DNA of 64,000 bases from Trachythela sp. YZ-2020 (Eukaryota; Cnidaria; Anthozoa; Malacalcyonacea; Clavulariidae), in contig JADLSH010000388.1 in assembly GCA_016169945.1 (NCBI GenBank), positions 964,001 through 1,028,000 of the forward strand, given 5' to 3'. Below the pieces are notes generated by a model. That model was not told the DNA's origin. It saw only the letters and a program-made list of their open reading frames with translations, and searched no databases. The translations under genes were made by a program, and so were the position numbers. Of the stretch, positions 32,975 through 44,490 are shown one piece after another (position 1 is the stretch's first letter; each line of letters opens with the position of its first letter).

Positions 32975-33790
32975 GAACTTTTTTCAGAAAAACGCGTGTT
33001 TTGAACGAAACTTGTGAATAATGCTCGTACGTTATTTTGGCCTTTATGCAACAATAATGTCGTGAAGTATTGAAGTCATGATCCAGTGATTACTGATAAG
33101 AATGTTCCATTGTCTTTTCGTTGTTTTGAAAATATAGCTGTTCTCCATGCTATCGGCCAACTCTCAATGTTTTACGACATCATTTATGACATAATTTTAA
33201 ACCTATCTAATCGTAAACCAAAGCCATTTCGTATCAACTAAAGCCTGGTTCCAATTTTCCTTAACACAATTGTTTATTTTATTTCCAAAATAATATATTA
33301 AAATCCTCGCAGGACGTGTATGTGTTTTGGATAAAACTTAACTCCGCAAGCAATTACAAAAACGCGTTCTATTAGAACATTGCTCTCTGCTTAACTCCGT
33401 AAGCAAAAACTCGTTGCTTACTTTTTCAGAGAACATTGCTCTCTGCAGAATGCAATCTCCAGTTGAATTACATTCACGACCCAACCTTTCATCAGGGATG
33501 ATCTCGCATGCTTCATTTATTCAGCATAATATTAATGACTAGTATTGCGTGTGATTATATTAGCTAATGATCGATAATTATGCTAATATATTTGGAATGT
33601 TCGATTGATCGTTTGATCATGATAAAATGAAGTATTTCACCTGTTGTACCGCTGTATTTGTGTATTGCGTACGCTTTTTACAACTTTTTAATATATATTT
33701 TAAAATATATAAATTTTTTAGTTTAAAATTTTTACTATAATTAATATGTGAGTTGAAAATTTGTTCAGTTAATCATTTGGTCTAAATCAA

Positions 33791-36700
33791 ATGTCTTGTT
33801 TGAGAAGTAAGGTAAGTTCTTGAATTCGTATATATTGCTGTGAATATATATCTATTAAATATAAATTAAATTTGTCACCGGGTGCTGGGTGCATTGGGAC
33901 AGGCTACCATTTAGTCGTAACTGTTGACTGTTAAAACAAGCGACGTTTTTGTCAACACGGACGTCACCCGAAAATTGGTATATCTAATTTTGACGGCATT
34001 TTGCATCATAGCGCTCGTGTAAGGAAGCAAAAAACTTTAAAAATCTTATGTTTTATCATTTGTGTTGAAGATTACCACAAACTGATACAAACACAATTTT
34101 TAATCCAATCTGATGTCTGTGTTGACAAAAACGTCGCGCTATTAGCTAGGGATGGGCAATACCAGATTTTTTCAATATGATACCAGTCCGATGCTAAGCA
34201 TTTTGGTCGATACCGTCGACAATAAAAAAAAAAGAATTTTATGGAACTAAAGAAATAATTATTGGGAAACGGTCCCGACCAAGAAATGAGCGCAAACTAC
34301 TGGCTGTAGTCGGTACAAGTTCGTTTGGCAGTCGGTTGAAAGGACCTTACACCCCCCTGAAAAATTTGCTGAGGATGGCCCTGGGTGTAAGGTCCTTTCA
34401 ACCGACTGACTAACGAACTTGTACCGACTACATTATTAACAATTATTGGATGAGGCGGAGCAGGATATTGATAATTATTCAGACCAAGGCACTAAAATAG
34501 CACTTGTGCCGACTGAAACTCCAAATAGAATTTCTGGGGGGGTTTGAAACCCCCCAAACCCCCGTACTGTATGTCCGGCCCTGGCTGTGAATTGCCAATA
34601 TTCGTTCCTGTGAAATGATGGATTTTTGTGTCGTGAAACGTGATATATATCCATAGCTATGAGCCACGTCTATACACTATTAGTTGCTGGTCTTTAGGAT
34701 CAACTAATAGTGTATAGACGTGGCTCATAGCTATGGATATATATCACGTTTCACGACACTGAAAAATTCAACAAGAACTTCGACATTTTGAGCAACTTAG
34801 GCCTTTTATCTGGAAGTTAGTAGCATGGGTCGAGTAGCATATGGGTCGAGCATGTGCTTTTATAGTGTATACAAAAGCAATCACATGATAAAATATTAAC
34901 CAATCAGATGTATTTGGTCAAAACAAACTATAAACAATATAAAATTATGGAAATCACATTACAAAATATGTTACTATCATGGAAGAAATAGTACAAAATA
35001 TATTACGATTCTTCCATTTTTGACTGAATCCATGTGATTGGTTAATTTTTTTCACATGATCCATTTTGTATACACTATAATTTAAGCACATGTTTTTTCC
35101 GACTCACGCTACTAACATCCAGAGGAAGGGCCTTCGCATGAATTGTACTTTTTCTTGTTGTATTTAATATAAAATAAAGGTTATTCAGAACAAAGAGTGC
35201 ATAATAACAATAACACACAATTTTTTAACTGTATAAAAGAAGAAAATCTACACTAAATAATCTACAGCTGATTAACCGAGTGAACTGCCTTTAAAACGGA
35301 AGAACTGAGTTGAACGTTATTTTATCATTGATTGCTTGCACATATTTTGCACACACTAGCTTAGTTTCAATGCTAATGCTTGAAATTCACTGCTGAAGAT
35401 GAATCAGATTCAGATTCAAAATATACAGTTAAAAAATTGTTTGTTATTATTATGCACTCTTTGTTCGGAATATAACATTTATTTTATATTTTCTGAAATT
35501 ATCAGCCGGAATGGATATTGTACATGGCTATTGTTATTCAGTGTATATTCTGTATTATAGTTTCCTAATGTTTTTATAATGTATTTAATTGTATTTAGTA
35601 AAATTACATAGGTGATTATTGAAAATTCTCAACGCTGATTGGTCGCGCTACCTCGTATTAATACGCGATAATCACCTAAAGCGTTTTTAAGCCGCTTTTA
35701 TCGTAAATATTCAATTAAAATATTTTTGAAATGTGCATTTTTTATTTTTTCCAAATAATCACCTATGTAATTTTACTAAAACAATTATTCGCCTCAGGCT
35801 TGGTGAATAGCGAGCTTAAGCAAGCGACGTTTTTGTCAATACGGACGTCACCCGAAAATTGGTATATCTAATTTTGGCGGCATTTTGCATCATAGCGCTC
35901 GTGTAAGGAAGCAAAAAACTTTAAAAATCTTATGTTTTGTCATATGTGTTGAATATTACCACAAACTGATACAAACACAATTTTTAATCCAGTCCCCCCT
36001 CGGCAATCTGATGTCTGTGTTGACGAAAACGTCGCTTGCTTAAGCTCGCTAATATCGGTGAATAAAAACCTCGACTTCGTCTCGGTTTTTATTCACCGAT
36101 ATTCACCTCGCCTTCGGCGAATAATTGTTAAATAATGTTAATACATTTTAGATTTTTAAATTTTCACCGTTGAATTTACAAAGATATACTAATGTCTCTA
36201 TGTACTCTTTGTTTCTTTTACATTGTTAACTATTGATGGCAATATTCAATTATTATAGTCAATACCCTTGAATGACAATTGAAAGCAATGTTCTGAGACC
36301 AACAGTTGATGAACAAAGCCTGAACCTCTAATACAGATTTTCGAAAAATGGCTTACGGGTTTCTTGATTCATTTTATAGATGCTTTGCAGTGTAACCAAT
36401 TAAATAATTAATACTTAAACCAAACGATGTTTGACTTGACTTGGGGCCGTTTTGACTTGGTGCCGTTTTGACTTGGTGCCGTTTCAGTTGACTTGGGGCC
36501 GTTTTGACTCAGGGCCGTTCTGACTGGTCAGCTCTTGTTGTACTTACCGTGCTTTTATACAATGGTTTTACCAGGTGTTATCATGCTACAGAGCATTAAA
36601 CAGAACATGTCAAGAAGTCTTTAAGGATGACATCGCAATGCTTGAAGCAGCCAGGAAAAAGATCAGGGAAGATTTCACACAGAATAGAACAGAAAATAAT

Positions 36701-36859
36701 CCCGAAAAGATCAAGGAACTGCTAAAAACAGCCGAGGAGGCAGAGGTGGTGTTACGGCGTCTTATTGTACAAGGTGTTCGTAAATCCGATGGTACATATA
36801 AACTCAACTTTAGAGAACAGACTGTGTTGGAAGATAATGCACCGTTGCCAAACAGATGA
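33791..36859 (+). CDS. LYRM7: LYR motif protein 7, complex III assembly factor
   Basis: LYRM7/MZM1 is a mitochondrial matrix chaperone that holds the Rieske iron-sulfur protein UQCRFS1 before its insertion into complex III. Two coding exons: 33791-33811 (MSCLRSK, donor GTAAGT) and 36575-36859 (acceptor TTTTACCAG), both phase 0, giving 101 residues; the human protein is 104. Exon 2 reads VLSCYRALNRTCQEVFKDD, with LEAARKKIREDF, ending LEDNAPLPNR. The LYR box reads CYR rather than LYR, and the downstream F (VF) is kept. The 7-codon first exon was chosen because it aligns with the N-terminus of the family and splices in frame. The 2.8-kb intron is full of hairpin elements. Confidence 0.9.
33940..34137. 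mobile_element. TIR element, GCGACGTTTTTGTCAA end (copy 1)
   Basis: The ends GCGACGTTTTTGTCAACAC and its complement (GTGTTGACAAAAACGTCGC) bound a ~200-bp non-coding element in the LYRM7 intron. A second copy is at 35809-36050. Confidence 0.85.
34305..34432. mobile_element. Hairpin element, TGTAGTCGGTACAAG stem
   Basis: A near-perfect ~50-bp stem (TGTAGTCGGTACAAGTTCGT paired with the end at 34432) around a short loop. No clear target duplication. Confidence 0.85.
34628..34759. mobile_element. Perfect hairpin element in LYRM7 intron
   Basis: About 58-bp arms (GTGTCGTGAAACGTGATATA and complement) enclosing CTGGTCTTTAGGAT-type loop sequence. The arms appear identical, so the insertion or conversion is recent. 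Confidence 0.88.
34767..35161. mobile_element. TIR element with TTCGAC...GGCC motif
   Basis: The left end (CAACAAGAACTTCGACATTT...GGCCTTTTATCTGGAAGTTA then GTAGC) and right end (GCTACTAACATCCAGAGGAA...GTACTTTTTCTTGTTG) are diverged inverted repeats. The same end sequence occurs alone at 1280-1345, and a related TTCGACGTTTCGAGCG at 39912. Confidence 0.6.
35594..35780. mobile_element. TIR element, TTTAGTAAAATTACATAGG end
   Basis: About 28-bp inverted ends (TTTAGTAAAATTACATAGGT and complement ACCTATGTAATTTTACTAAA). 187 bp in the LYRM7 intron. Confidence 0.82.
35809..36050. mobile_element. TIR element, GCGACGTTTTTGTCAA family (copy 2)
   Basis: Nearly identical interior to 33940-34137, with longer ends (AGCGAGCTTAAGCAAGCGAC). 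Immediately followed by another hairpin (36052-36105, GGTGAATAAAAACCTCGAC...). Confidence 0.85.
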
Positions 36860-37790
36860 TGTATTAAATCATATTTCACCCATTAAGCTGCATTTGGTTC
36901 GGTATTTATTTTTGGTTCAACTGTTTTGTTCCATTTTTATGTTAAACCACTTTTTCTTCATAACTACAAAACCGGGTTTTGTTACTAAACATGAAAACAC
37001 AAGTATAATTACATAATCTAATATAAACAATGTTGCGTATATATATTTATATTATAAGTAGTTTCTAACGAGCATGCAATTTGATTGGCTAATTGTGCGT
37101 GCTTTATGTACTATTTACTGTCGTTCCAATTGAAGTGTTCCTAAAATATTGCATCAATTCATTACCTAGAGCTTATCAATTCATTCGTTGAAAATTGATC
37201 AACTTCCTGTGTGTGTGTGAATCGACCAATGGCGTCTCATTTCAGTGACTGATTGACCAATTGGGAACAAGTATGCTAGTAAACAGGAAGTTGAGCAATT
37301 TTTGAGCAAATGTATTGATGTCAACTTATGTAATGTATCGAATCAATATTTGAAGAACACTTCAATTGGAACGACAGTAAAACACTCGCAGTTCGTGCTT
37401 TATAGGGAACCGTTCATTATTTATACCCTAAGGTGGGGTGGGACATTCTTGAATCTTGATCATCGGCCAGCCCACAATGAATTTCTAAGGAAATGAATAA
37501 TGATAATGATTTGAAATTTACATAGCGGGACCAAATCGGCGGGCTGGCTACGCCACTGCTCGCAAATGCACTTTAAAAAATCAAAAAGTCTGCACACAAA
37601 TTTGATACTTTGCGTTTCCTTCGTGTAGTGAAATAGAAAAATTTGGAAAGAAAAGCGCATATTCCAGCGAAAAAACGCCGTTTACTTTTGCCTATTTTAC
37701 TATAGGATTAACACCCACGCATACCCCCCGTTGGTTTTGACGCCAAAGCCATGGATTTGCACTGTTCGTCGCAACACGGAACATCGGATA
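36860..37790. other. Intergenic DNA after LYRM7
   Basis: AT-rich. A diverged inverted repeat is visible around TCGTTCCAATTGAAGTGTTC (37123) and GAACACTTCAATTGGAACGA (37354). No gene recognised. Confidence 0.5.
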
Positions 37791-37793
37791 TAC

Positions 37794-38860
37794 GTCGCGG
37801 TCACACTAGCGCTTGTGCTTGGAGATTACCACCGGATTAGCGTGCTTGCGTGAACACCATACCAAGCTCGTGCTAGAATCAGTAGAATGTAAGCCAAGCA
37901 CGTCGCGGTCACACTAGAAAAGTACTGCTTGCTTGTTCGCTGTTGGGATCAATTGAAGTTAACGACCCCCCTACGCCAATGGGGTCGTATACTTCAATAA
38001 CAAATATTCACGGTAAACGAAATTTTTTAGAAATACTAATAGAATAAGAATAATAATGAAAAATAAAAACATCAACAGTTGATCAAAGACAAAGTATATT
38101 TTCCCAATTTCGGTATAATAGTCAGTGGTGAGTTGGTAAGTAGTAATAATTCATTTAAAATTACTATACTGAGTCACGTGCTGAGTTGTCAAAATCAAAA
38201 TGGCGCAATGGATGGCGATGCAAATAATGTATGCGAAAAGATGCATATATCTTCGATTCTCTTGGGTCAAGAATTTCTTCTCAATTTTGCCCTATTTACT
38301 TGAGCTGAACTATTTTGTCCATATAAAGGTGTATAGATTACTATTAACAACATTAAAAGTTGTCATTTTCAGCAATAATTTTACAAAACCATCGATGCAG
38401 AAATCTCCAGGTTTGGCTGTCAATCTCCAGGTTTTTTAGTCCTTATGTTTTAAAATCTCCAGGTTTAATAGCACTTCGTAAAGTTGGCAGGTCTGTGGAA
38501 GCAGCATTTTCGTATGCGCAAAGTATCCATCTGAACTACTTGGCGTCTGCGACATTTCTTCTCACAAAATTTCCTACTCGATTTGCAGTGTTGGCGCGTT
38601 AAATAAATAAAATATTTCGAAACTACCGCTTCTATTCTATATTAATTAAAATGACATGTCCAAATTGCCTGTCTATTTTCCTCTTAAAACTGAAAACTCT
38701 TGGTTAAAATATCTAATCCACTTGAAATGCACATTCTAGCACGATTCAAACATACCCTGTAGTGTGCTTGGACTGTGGTTCGGTGCCTTTGAAATTTCAA
38801 GCAAATCGTATCAGATTTCAAGCGTGTTGAGTTTTGCGTTTTCCGCTAGTGTGACCGCAA
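37794..38860. mobile_element. Possible TIR element, CGCGGTCACACTAGCG end
   Basis: GTCGCGGTCACACTAGCG at the left (repeated at 37901) and CGCTAGTGTGACCGC at the right are inverted. The ~1.05-kb interior has repeated AAATCTCCAGGTTT blocks (38400-38465) but no transposase. Confidence 0.5.
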
Positions 38861-39243
38861 CAATAGATAAATAGATAATCAGGTCTTTTCAGACTAATAA
38901 GTAAAAGATAATTGCGCTAGTGTTAAAGTATCGATCTATGGAATGGCTTTTGATGGCGAGGTGAAAAAGACTCCAAGTCAAACAGTAAGTAAATGTGCTG
39001 AGTCTATGTGTCACTATATGGAAAGCCCTAGCTGTCTTAAGTGATCAAGTACATGATTCGATTTAGGTCGGTGCTTTTAACATTAATATACGCGGTTGTT
39101 TTAACATTATACGCTGTACTTTAAACATTATACGTAGTCGGTTCACCCTTATACGTGGTTGTTTTAACATTATTATAATTTTAGCGGGCATTGTGGCGTA
39201 TTTTGCGGGCTAAAATGAACAAAATATATTTTAGCCCGCTGAA

Positions 39244-41232
39244 TATGGCGCGTTTTTACGGTCAAAATTCAATAGTTACAAGTCGAGCGTCAATGGTTTA
39301 AATCGATCAACACTTGCTCGAAACGAACAGAGCGATATACAAATCGAACAGTCAAATCGCCATCAATGGTTTAAATCGATCAACACTTGTTCGAAACGAA
39401 CAGACCGATATACAAATCAAATCAAATCGAATCGATCAATGCATATTCAAATCGAGCATACGTTACTCGAATCACAGTTAATAGATCGAATCGATCGTCA
39501 AACTTGCAGCGAGCAGTGTTTCCACCTTTTTGAAACGTAACTTCCATTGCCGCTTTCCAAATGAAATTTTCGTCTAAAAATTTCCTTGAATTTCGAATTT
39601 ACTTCCTTTTTTCCTTACGTCTAAATTTCCTTCAAAATGGTATCCACTGTCAATATACGCGGGCTCGGTCCTTTCCACAATTCTCACACGTGCGCGCGTA
39701 TATATATACAAAGTACAAAGTTATTCTATATTCTAACAAACATAATCTTGATTGATATTGTTGTGCCTCTAAACCTTTTGTGTTTTCGTTTCGCGTTGGC
39801 TCTTTTGCTGTTGAAATAAGTCCAAAATTTTCACGTGAATTTCTATAAAAACGGGTCTTCGAACATCGCCTCTGGTTCGCGGAATGACATAGCCGTATTT
39901 ATGGTATATTAATTTCGACGTTTCGAGCGAAAGCCCTTTGTGAGTCAGAGCGTTTCCAGGAGGACCAGACAAAAAAGGTATTTGTTCGAAACAGTGCCAT
40001 TGGGCAAGAATACAGCCAACGCCAAACGGCAACAGCATTAAATATGTAATTTATTAACACCCATATATTAAAGGGGCATGCACCCAACCCAATTTTATTA
40101 TTTTGCTTTGTCTCACCCCTGACAAGGAAATGAACATTTATAGGAGCCTTCCCTTGACGAGTAATTGAGCGTAAAATAACAAAGAAGAGAGCACCAGAGC
40201 GCATCGTGGCTTAATGGTTAATATACTAGGTATTAGATTTGGGGGGCTACAGAAATACAACATGACCATAATTATACAGACATTCCAAGCAATGGTCTAT
40301 ATTATGCACCAGCCGATGTAATCCTCCCCGCCTACCCCAACCCGGGAAAGGCGGAGACTTGGACTTTGCAGCCTTACCGAATGAGCCGTCATCTCACCCC
40401 AGGGACAATAATTGTGTTCCAATGTCACCGCATGTGCCTGGTTATATTATCTGGCACCTGTCAATAACAAATGTGATTTGCTCAGTTTCTCCAACCTGTC
40501 TGGCGAGGCAATGAAAGCAAACACATTGCCTACCCAACAGGGAAAAGCAAACCGGGGATCATTTCATTGTCCCGCTATTCCCCGCCCTTTCTTGGGTTGG
40601 GGTATATACTTGTACTTACATTTCGACTACAGCGCATTATAAAGTAATTTATATTAAAAGTCAAAATATAACCGTCTATCTTTTGCGTTGATATATAAAC
40701 ATTTTGGGTGTTCAAGATTTCTTTAAATTTATTCGCACTATTTTATACTTTTCATCAAGATAATTATATTTGTTAGAATATAGAATAAGTTAAAAAATAT
40801 AAATAATTGGAGCAAGTCTAGCGCGTGCGTGTGAGAATTGTGGAAAGGACCGAGCCATTATTGTGGAAAGGACCGATACATATTGACAAGGAAAAAAGGA
40901 AGTAAATTCGAAATTCAAGGAAATTTTTAGACGAAAATTTCATTTGGAAAGCGGCAATGGAAGTTACATTTCAAAAAGGTGGAAACACTGCTCGCTGCAA
41001 GTTTGACGATCGATTCGAGTAACGTATGCTCGATTTGAATATGCATTGATCGATTCGATTTGATTTGTATATCGGTCTGTTCGTTTCGAACAAGTGTTGA
41101 TCGATTTAAACCATTGATGGCGATTTGACTGTTCGATTTGTATATCGCTCTGTTCGTTTCGAGCAAGTGTTGATCGATTTACCATTGACGCTCGACTTGT
41201 AACTATTGAATTTTGACCGTAAAAACGCGCCA
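39244..41232. mobile_element. Large foldback nested in the 5-kb element
   Basis: Arms of about 400-450 bp (39244-39697 and 40822-41232) are near-identical inverted copies. Each contains ATCGATCAACACTTG/CGAAACGAACAGA tandem blocks. The ~1.1-kb centre (39700-40820) holds no recognised gene. Confidence 0.85.
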
Positions 41233-41297
41233 TAGCTGAAGCGACAGAAAAATGCGGGTAAGGCGAAGGGAAGCGCCTGCTGACTAATGTTCTCAAG

Positions 41298-41579
41298 ATG
41301 GCAGAAGCTATTCACCACTTATTTGACTATAATCGTCTGGAGAAAGAGTTTGTTAATGATTCTTATCAACGTAGGCTCTTACAAAAGGCTAAGGAAGGTG
41401 GGAAAGTACTTTGCCCTAACTGTCACGCTTCTGATGGCAAAATAAACGTCTACCGTCTACGCATATATGCTTTTAGATTTGTTATACATTGTTATTATTT
41501 TGCATATAATTTTCCTTTCAAGTTATACATATTCATAGTCAAATACATACTCATACTGTCATTTCAACGCTCGGGCTAA
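41298..41579 (+). other. Coding-like scrap inside the 5-kb element
   Basis: The frame MAEAIHHLFDYNRLEKEFVN then RRLLQKAKEGGKVLCPNCHA has a plausible composition and one CPNC pair, then turns AT-rich. Preceded by CAAGATGGCAG. Possibly a remnant of a transposon protein. No homology recognised. Confidence 0.25.
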
Positions 41580-41797
41580 AATGAGTCTTCCTGTATTGTA
41601 TTGTGTGTATTTAATGAATTTACCTTGCAGCCATGAAGGCTGAATTACGTAATTATTACAATTAATACTAAGCTAAAACCAATTATTTACATACATGATA
41701 TCATAATTATGCTAATTACTTATAAGACAACACTACTTAGATAAAAATTAGTAAAAATATTTTAAATCTTAACTATTCTAAAATTCAAGAAAGGATG

Positions 41798-42007
41798 CTA
41801 ACTATTATTAACCTTTTTACACATTGCATATATAAAAGAGTTTTCCACCCTATTTGTATGAGTCATAGGAATATTAAACGTTCTTTCATGTCTTAAATTG
41901 TAACTAAGTTCATTCCTATCTGGTAATAAATTATGAATTTTATTGTTTGAGTCAGACACAGCAGATTGAAATAACTTATCACAAAGATGTTCGTGGTGGT
42001 CTTTCAA
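41798..42007 (-). pseudogene. Non-LTR retrotransposon RT C-terminal fragment
   Basis: Reads CDKLFQSAVSDSNNKIHNLL, YNLRHERTFNIPMTHTNR, VENSFIYAMCKKVNNS, stop. The HNLLPxR...YNLRxxRxFxIPxxxTxRxxNSFI pattern is the C-terminal signature of non-LTR RTs of cnidarians. 5' truncated at the minisatellite; a 3' tail extends to about 41590. Confidence 0.75.
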
Positions 42008-42059
42008 AGATGCCTCGGGCCAAAAACATATTTATATGCCCGCGAACATCAACTATATT

Positions 42060-42420
42060 GTTATATTATATTCGGTGCTTTCAACATTATACGCGGTGCT
42101 TTCCACATTATACGCGGTGCATTCCACATTATACGCGGTGCTTTCAACATTATACGCGGTGCTTTCCACATTATACGCGGTGCTTTCAACATTATACGCG
42201 GTGCTTTCCATTATACGCGGTTATTTTAACATACGCGGTTATTTTAACATATTTATACGCGGTGATTTTAACATTATACGCGGTTATTTTAACATTATAC
42301 GCGGTTATTTTAACCTTATACGCGCTTATTTAACATTATACGCGGTGCTTTCACCATTAATATACGTGGTGCTTTTAGCAGATGCCGTTCCTCCAACATT
42401 ATATGCGGTACTCATTATAT
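42060..42420. repeat. Minisatellite ACATTATACGCGGTGCTTTC
   Basis: About 15 units of 19-23 bp. Unit variants end GCTTTCA, TTATTTTA or GATTTTA. The repeat frames (Thr-Leu-Tyr-Ala-Val type) are artefacts. Isolated units also form the TIRs at 39070-39170 and 43930-44030. Confidence 0.95.
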
Positions 42421-42519
42421 TCAGTGAGTCGGTATTTTTGGTCAGCGATACTTTCTACACGCAATACTTAATGCCATTAATGTATAATCACACCTTTGAG
42501 ATTTGAGAATCACCTCAAT

Positions 42520-42960
42520 TATGGGCTACCCCTGAAGAATTCCAGCTGGAATTCTTCAGAGGTACCTGCATAATTGAGGTGGAATTCTTCAGGGTACCTG
42601 CATAATTGAGGTGGAATTCTTCAGGGGTACCCTTTTGATCTGGAATTCCTCAAGGGTAAAAGTTTTGAGCTTGGAATTTCTTAAGGGTAAGTGTTTTTGA
42701 GCTCGGAATTCCTCAGGCCAGGGGTAAGTGTCGTGAGCTTGGAATTCCTCATGGGTAAGTGCCTTGAGCTTAGAATTGCTCGGAGCCTGTCGGAGGTAAG
42801 TGTTTTGAGACTGGAATTCCTCAGGGGTAAGAGTTTTCAGCTTAAAATTCCTCAGGAGTAAGGGTTTTTTAGCTTGGAATTCCTCTGGGGTAAGAGTTTT
42901 GAGGTTGGAATTTTTCAGGAGTACAGGTTTTGAGACTGGAATTCCTCAAGGGTATAACTA
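42520..42960. repeat. Minisatellite GGAATTCCTCAGGGGTAAG
   Basis: About 13 degenerate units of 30-36 bp. Each has a GGAATTCCTCA palindrome followed by GGGTAAGTGTTTTGAGCTT. Confidence 0.9.
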
Positions 42961-43014
42961 TGAGAGACATGTATCCTCGGCAGGGGGTGAGCAGATATTA
43001 AATGGAATAACCCA

Positions 43015-43310
43015 TTGGCTCGTCTTGGCGTGAGCACAAGTGGCGATCGTATTCGCCTGCGAGTTGCTTGCAAGAATAAAATAGAAGAAAATTCTGCGTC
43101 AACAAGCCAAGAGACAGCTGCTCGCCAAGAGCGTTTGTCAATATTCAACCCTAGAAGGCACAACAGTTGTAGTCAAGCATGTGTTGCTGCTGCTCGAAAT
43201 TTTAGTAACTGAAAAAGGAGAAAAACACCACCATCTGTGGAGAAACAGATTTTGTTTAAGGCTGGTCTTGGTGTTGAAAAGATACAGCTACTGTCTACCA
43301 GGTAATCAAT
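43015..43310 (+). pseudogene. Coding-like segment with in-frame stop
   Basis: One frame reads MARLGVSTSGDRIRLRVACK...ACVAAARNFSN, a stop, then KRRKTPPSVEKQILFKAGLG and VEKIQLLSTR before a GT. The continuation of protein-like sequence past the stop in the same frame suggests a decayed gene, perhaps of the enclosing transposon. Family not recognised. Confidence 0.35.
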
Positions 43311-44227
43311 GAGAGGTTAAATTGAGTCGTTTTATATGGCTTAGTTCATTCTATTTGGCAGCTAAAGGCACGTTTAGTGTACAAGGGCAATGTTTGAGTA
43401 ATGTTAGGTTAATCATTCACTCCAAGGGGGGGATTGGGCGATTTCATTACATTTAAACGCTGATAATTATACGCGCTATTATGATACTCAGTCAACATAT
43501 TTATATTGATAATTATGACCTAGACTACTTTATTTGCTTGTCCAAAATAATGTGCCTATCTTATAATGATATAAGTCCTTCCTTTTCCTCTCTGTTCTCA
43601 TAAAGGGGAGAGTGGAATACGATCGAAATATAAATGACAAGTGTCCGATGCAGTTTGTTTAATTTTACCGCGCAAAATTCCAATATACGAATAAAAACAA
43701 ATAGAATTCGGTTTTTTATGCTTTGACAGACTTACACTGTAGAACCTCGGTCATGCATTTCAAAAAAATAATTTTTTGGCACTATAAGATATATGGCACA
43801 GTTCATGAAATTCGCCATAATAAAAAAGATGGCGCCGCGCGTTGCATTATGGGTAGATCGACATGTTTCAGATATTCTGTCATTTCTGTGATTTTGCGAG
43901 TGAGTTAAGTTTTCACAAAGCACCGAACATAATATTAAAACAACCACGTATAAGGGTGAACCGATCGACCACGTATAATGTTTAAAGTACCGCGTATAAT
44001 GTTAAAACAACCGCGTATGGTGTTTAAAATACCGACCTAAATGATACTTGATCACTTTTACAAGACAGCTATGGCTTTCCATATTCCCTATTGCTTATGG
44101 AATGTTCAGTGATAAAATTAGGTATGATTCGCTTCAGTGTTTTCAGCTTAAGCATACGAGACCGGATGAAATCGAAACCGCACGCAAATCCGTCCGTTTC
44201 TACGCCTACGGGAATTCGTACGGTTAT

Positions 44228-44490
44228 AATACAGTCGATTTCAACTCACTTTTCACTCAAATGTTCCGAACTTCGTTCCGAACTTCGGAAATTCGTTGCG
44301 AAGTTCAAAAGTTCATAATTAAATTCACATGCCATGTTGTAAACAAACCCTCTGATTGGTTACTAGAGAAAAAGCAGCCAATCAAATGCTCAGTTTACAA
44401 ACCGGTTCTGAATTTCATTATGAACTTTTGAACTTCGCAACGAATTTCCGAAGTTCGGAACATTTGAGTGAAAAGTGAGTTGAAATCGAC
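44228..44490. mobile_element. Foldback element, GAAGTTCGGAA arms
   Basis: The left arm (CAGTCGATTTCAACTCACTT...CGTTGCGAAGTTCAAAAGTT) and right arm (AACTTTTGAACTTCGCAACG...AAGTGAGTTGAAATCGACTG) are inverted. The centre has the facing TGATTGGTTACTAG/GCCAATCAA blocks, as in the 17382 element. Confidence 0.8.

Larger units (their letters stand above)
39016..44084. mobile_element. 5.07-kb TIR element with satellite interior
   Basis: The left arm (39016-39177) and right arm (43929-44084) are inverted copies of ~160 bp. They begin ATATGGAAAGCCCTAGCTGT and contain TTATACGYGGT motifs. Inside are a foldback (39244-41232), an RT fragment, the TATACGCGG minisatellite (42060-42420), a GAATTCCTC minisatellite (42520-42960) and two coding-like scraps (41298, 43015). 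The minisatellite unit matches part of the inverted ends. Confidence 0.7.

Noticed and set aside
42036..42506. 156-codon open frame with a repeated Ser-Thr-Leu-Tyr-Ala-Val pattern
   Set aside because: The frame is open only because the ~21-bp minisatellite unit is near a multiple of three. All three frames show repeat peptides, and there is no start context or flanking exon.
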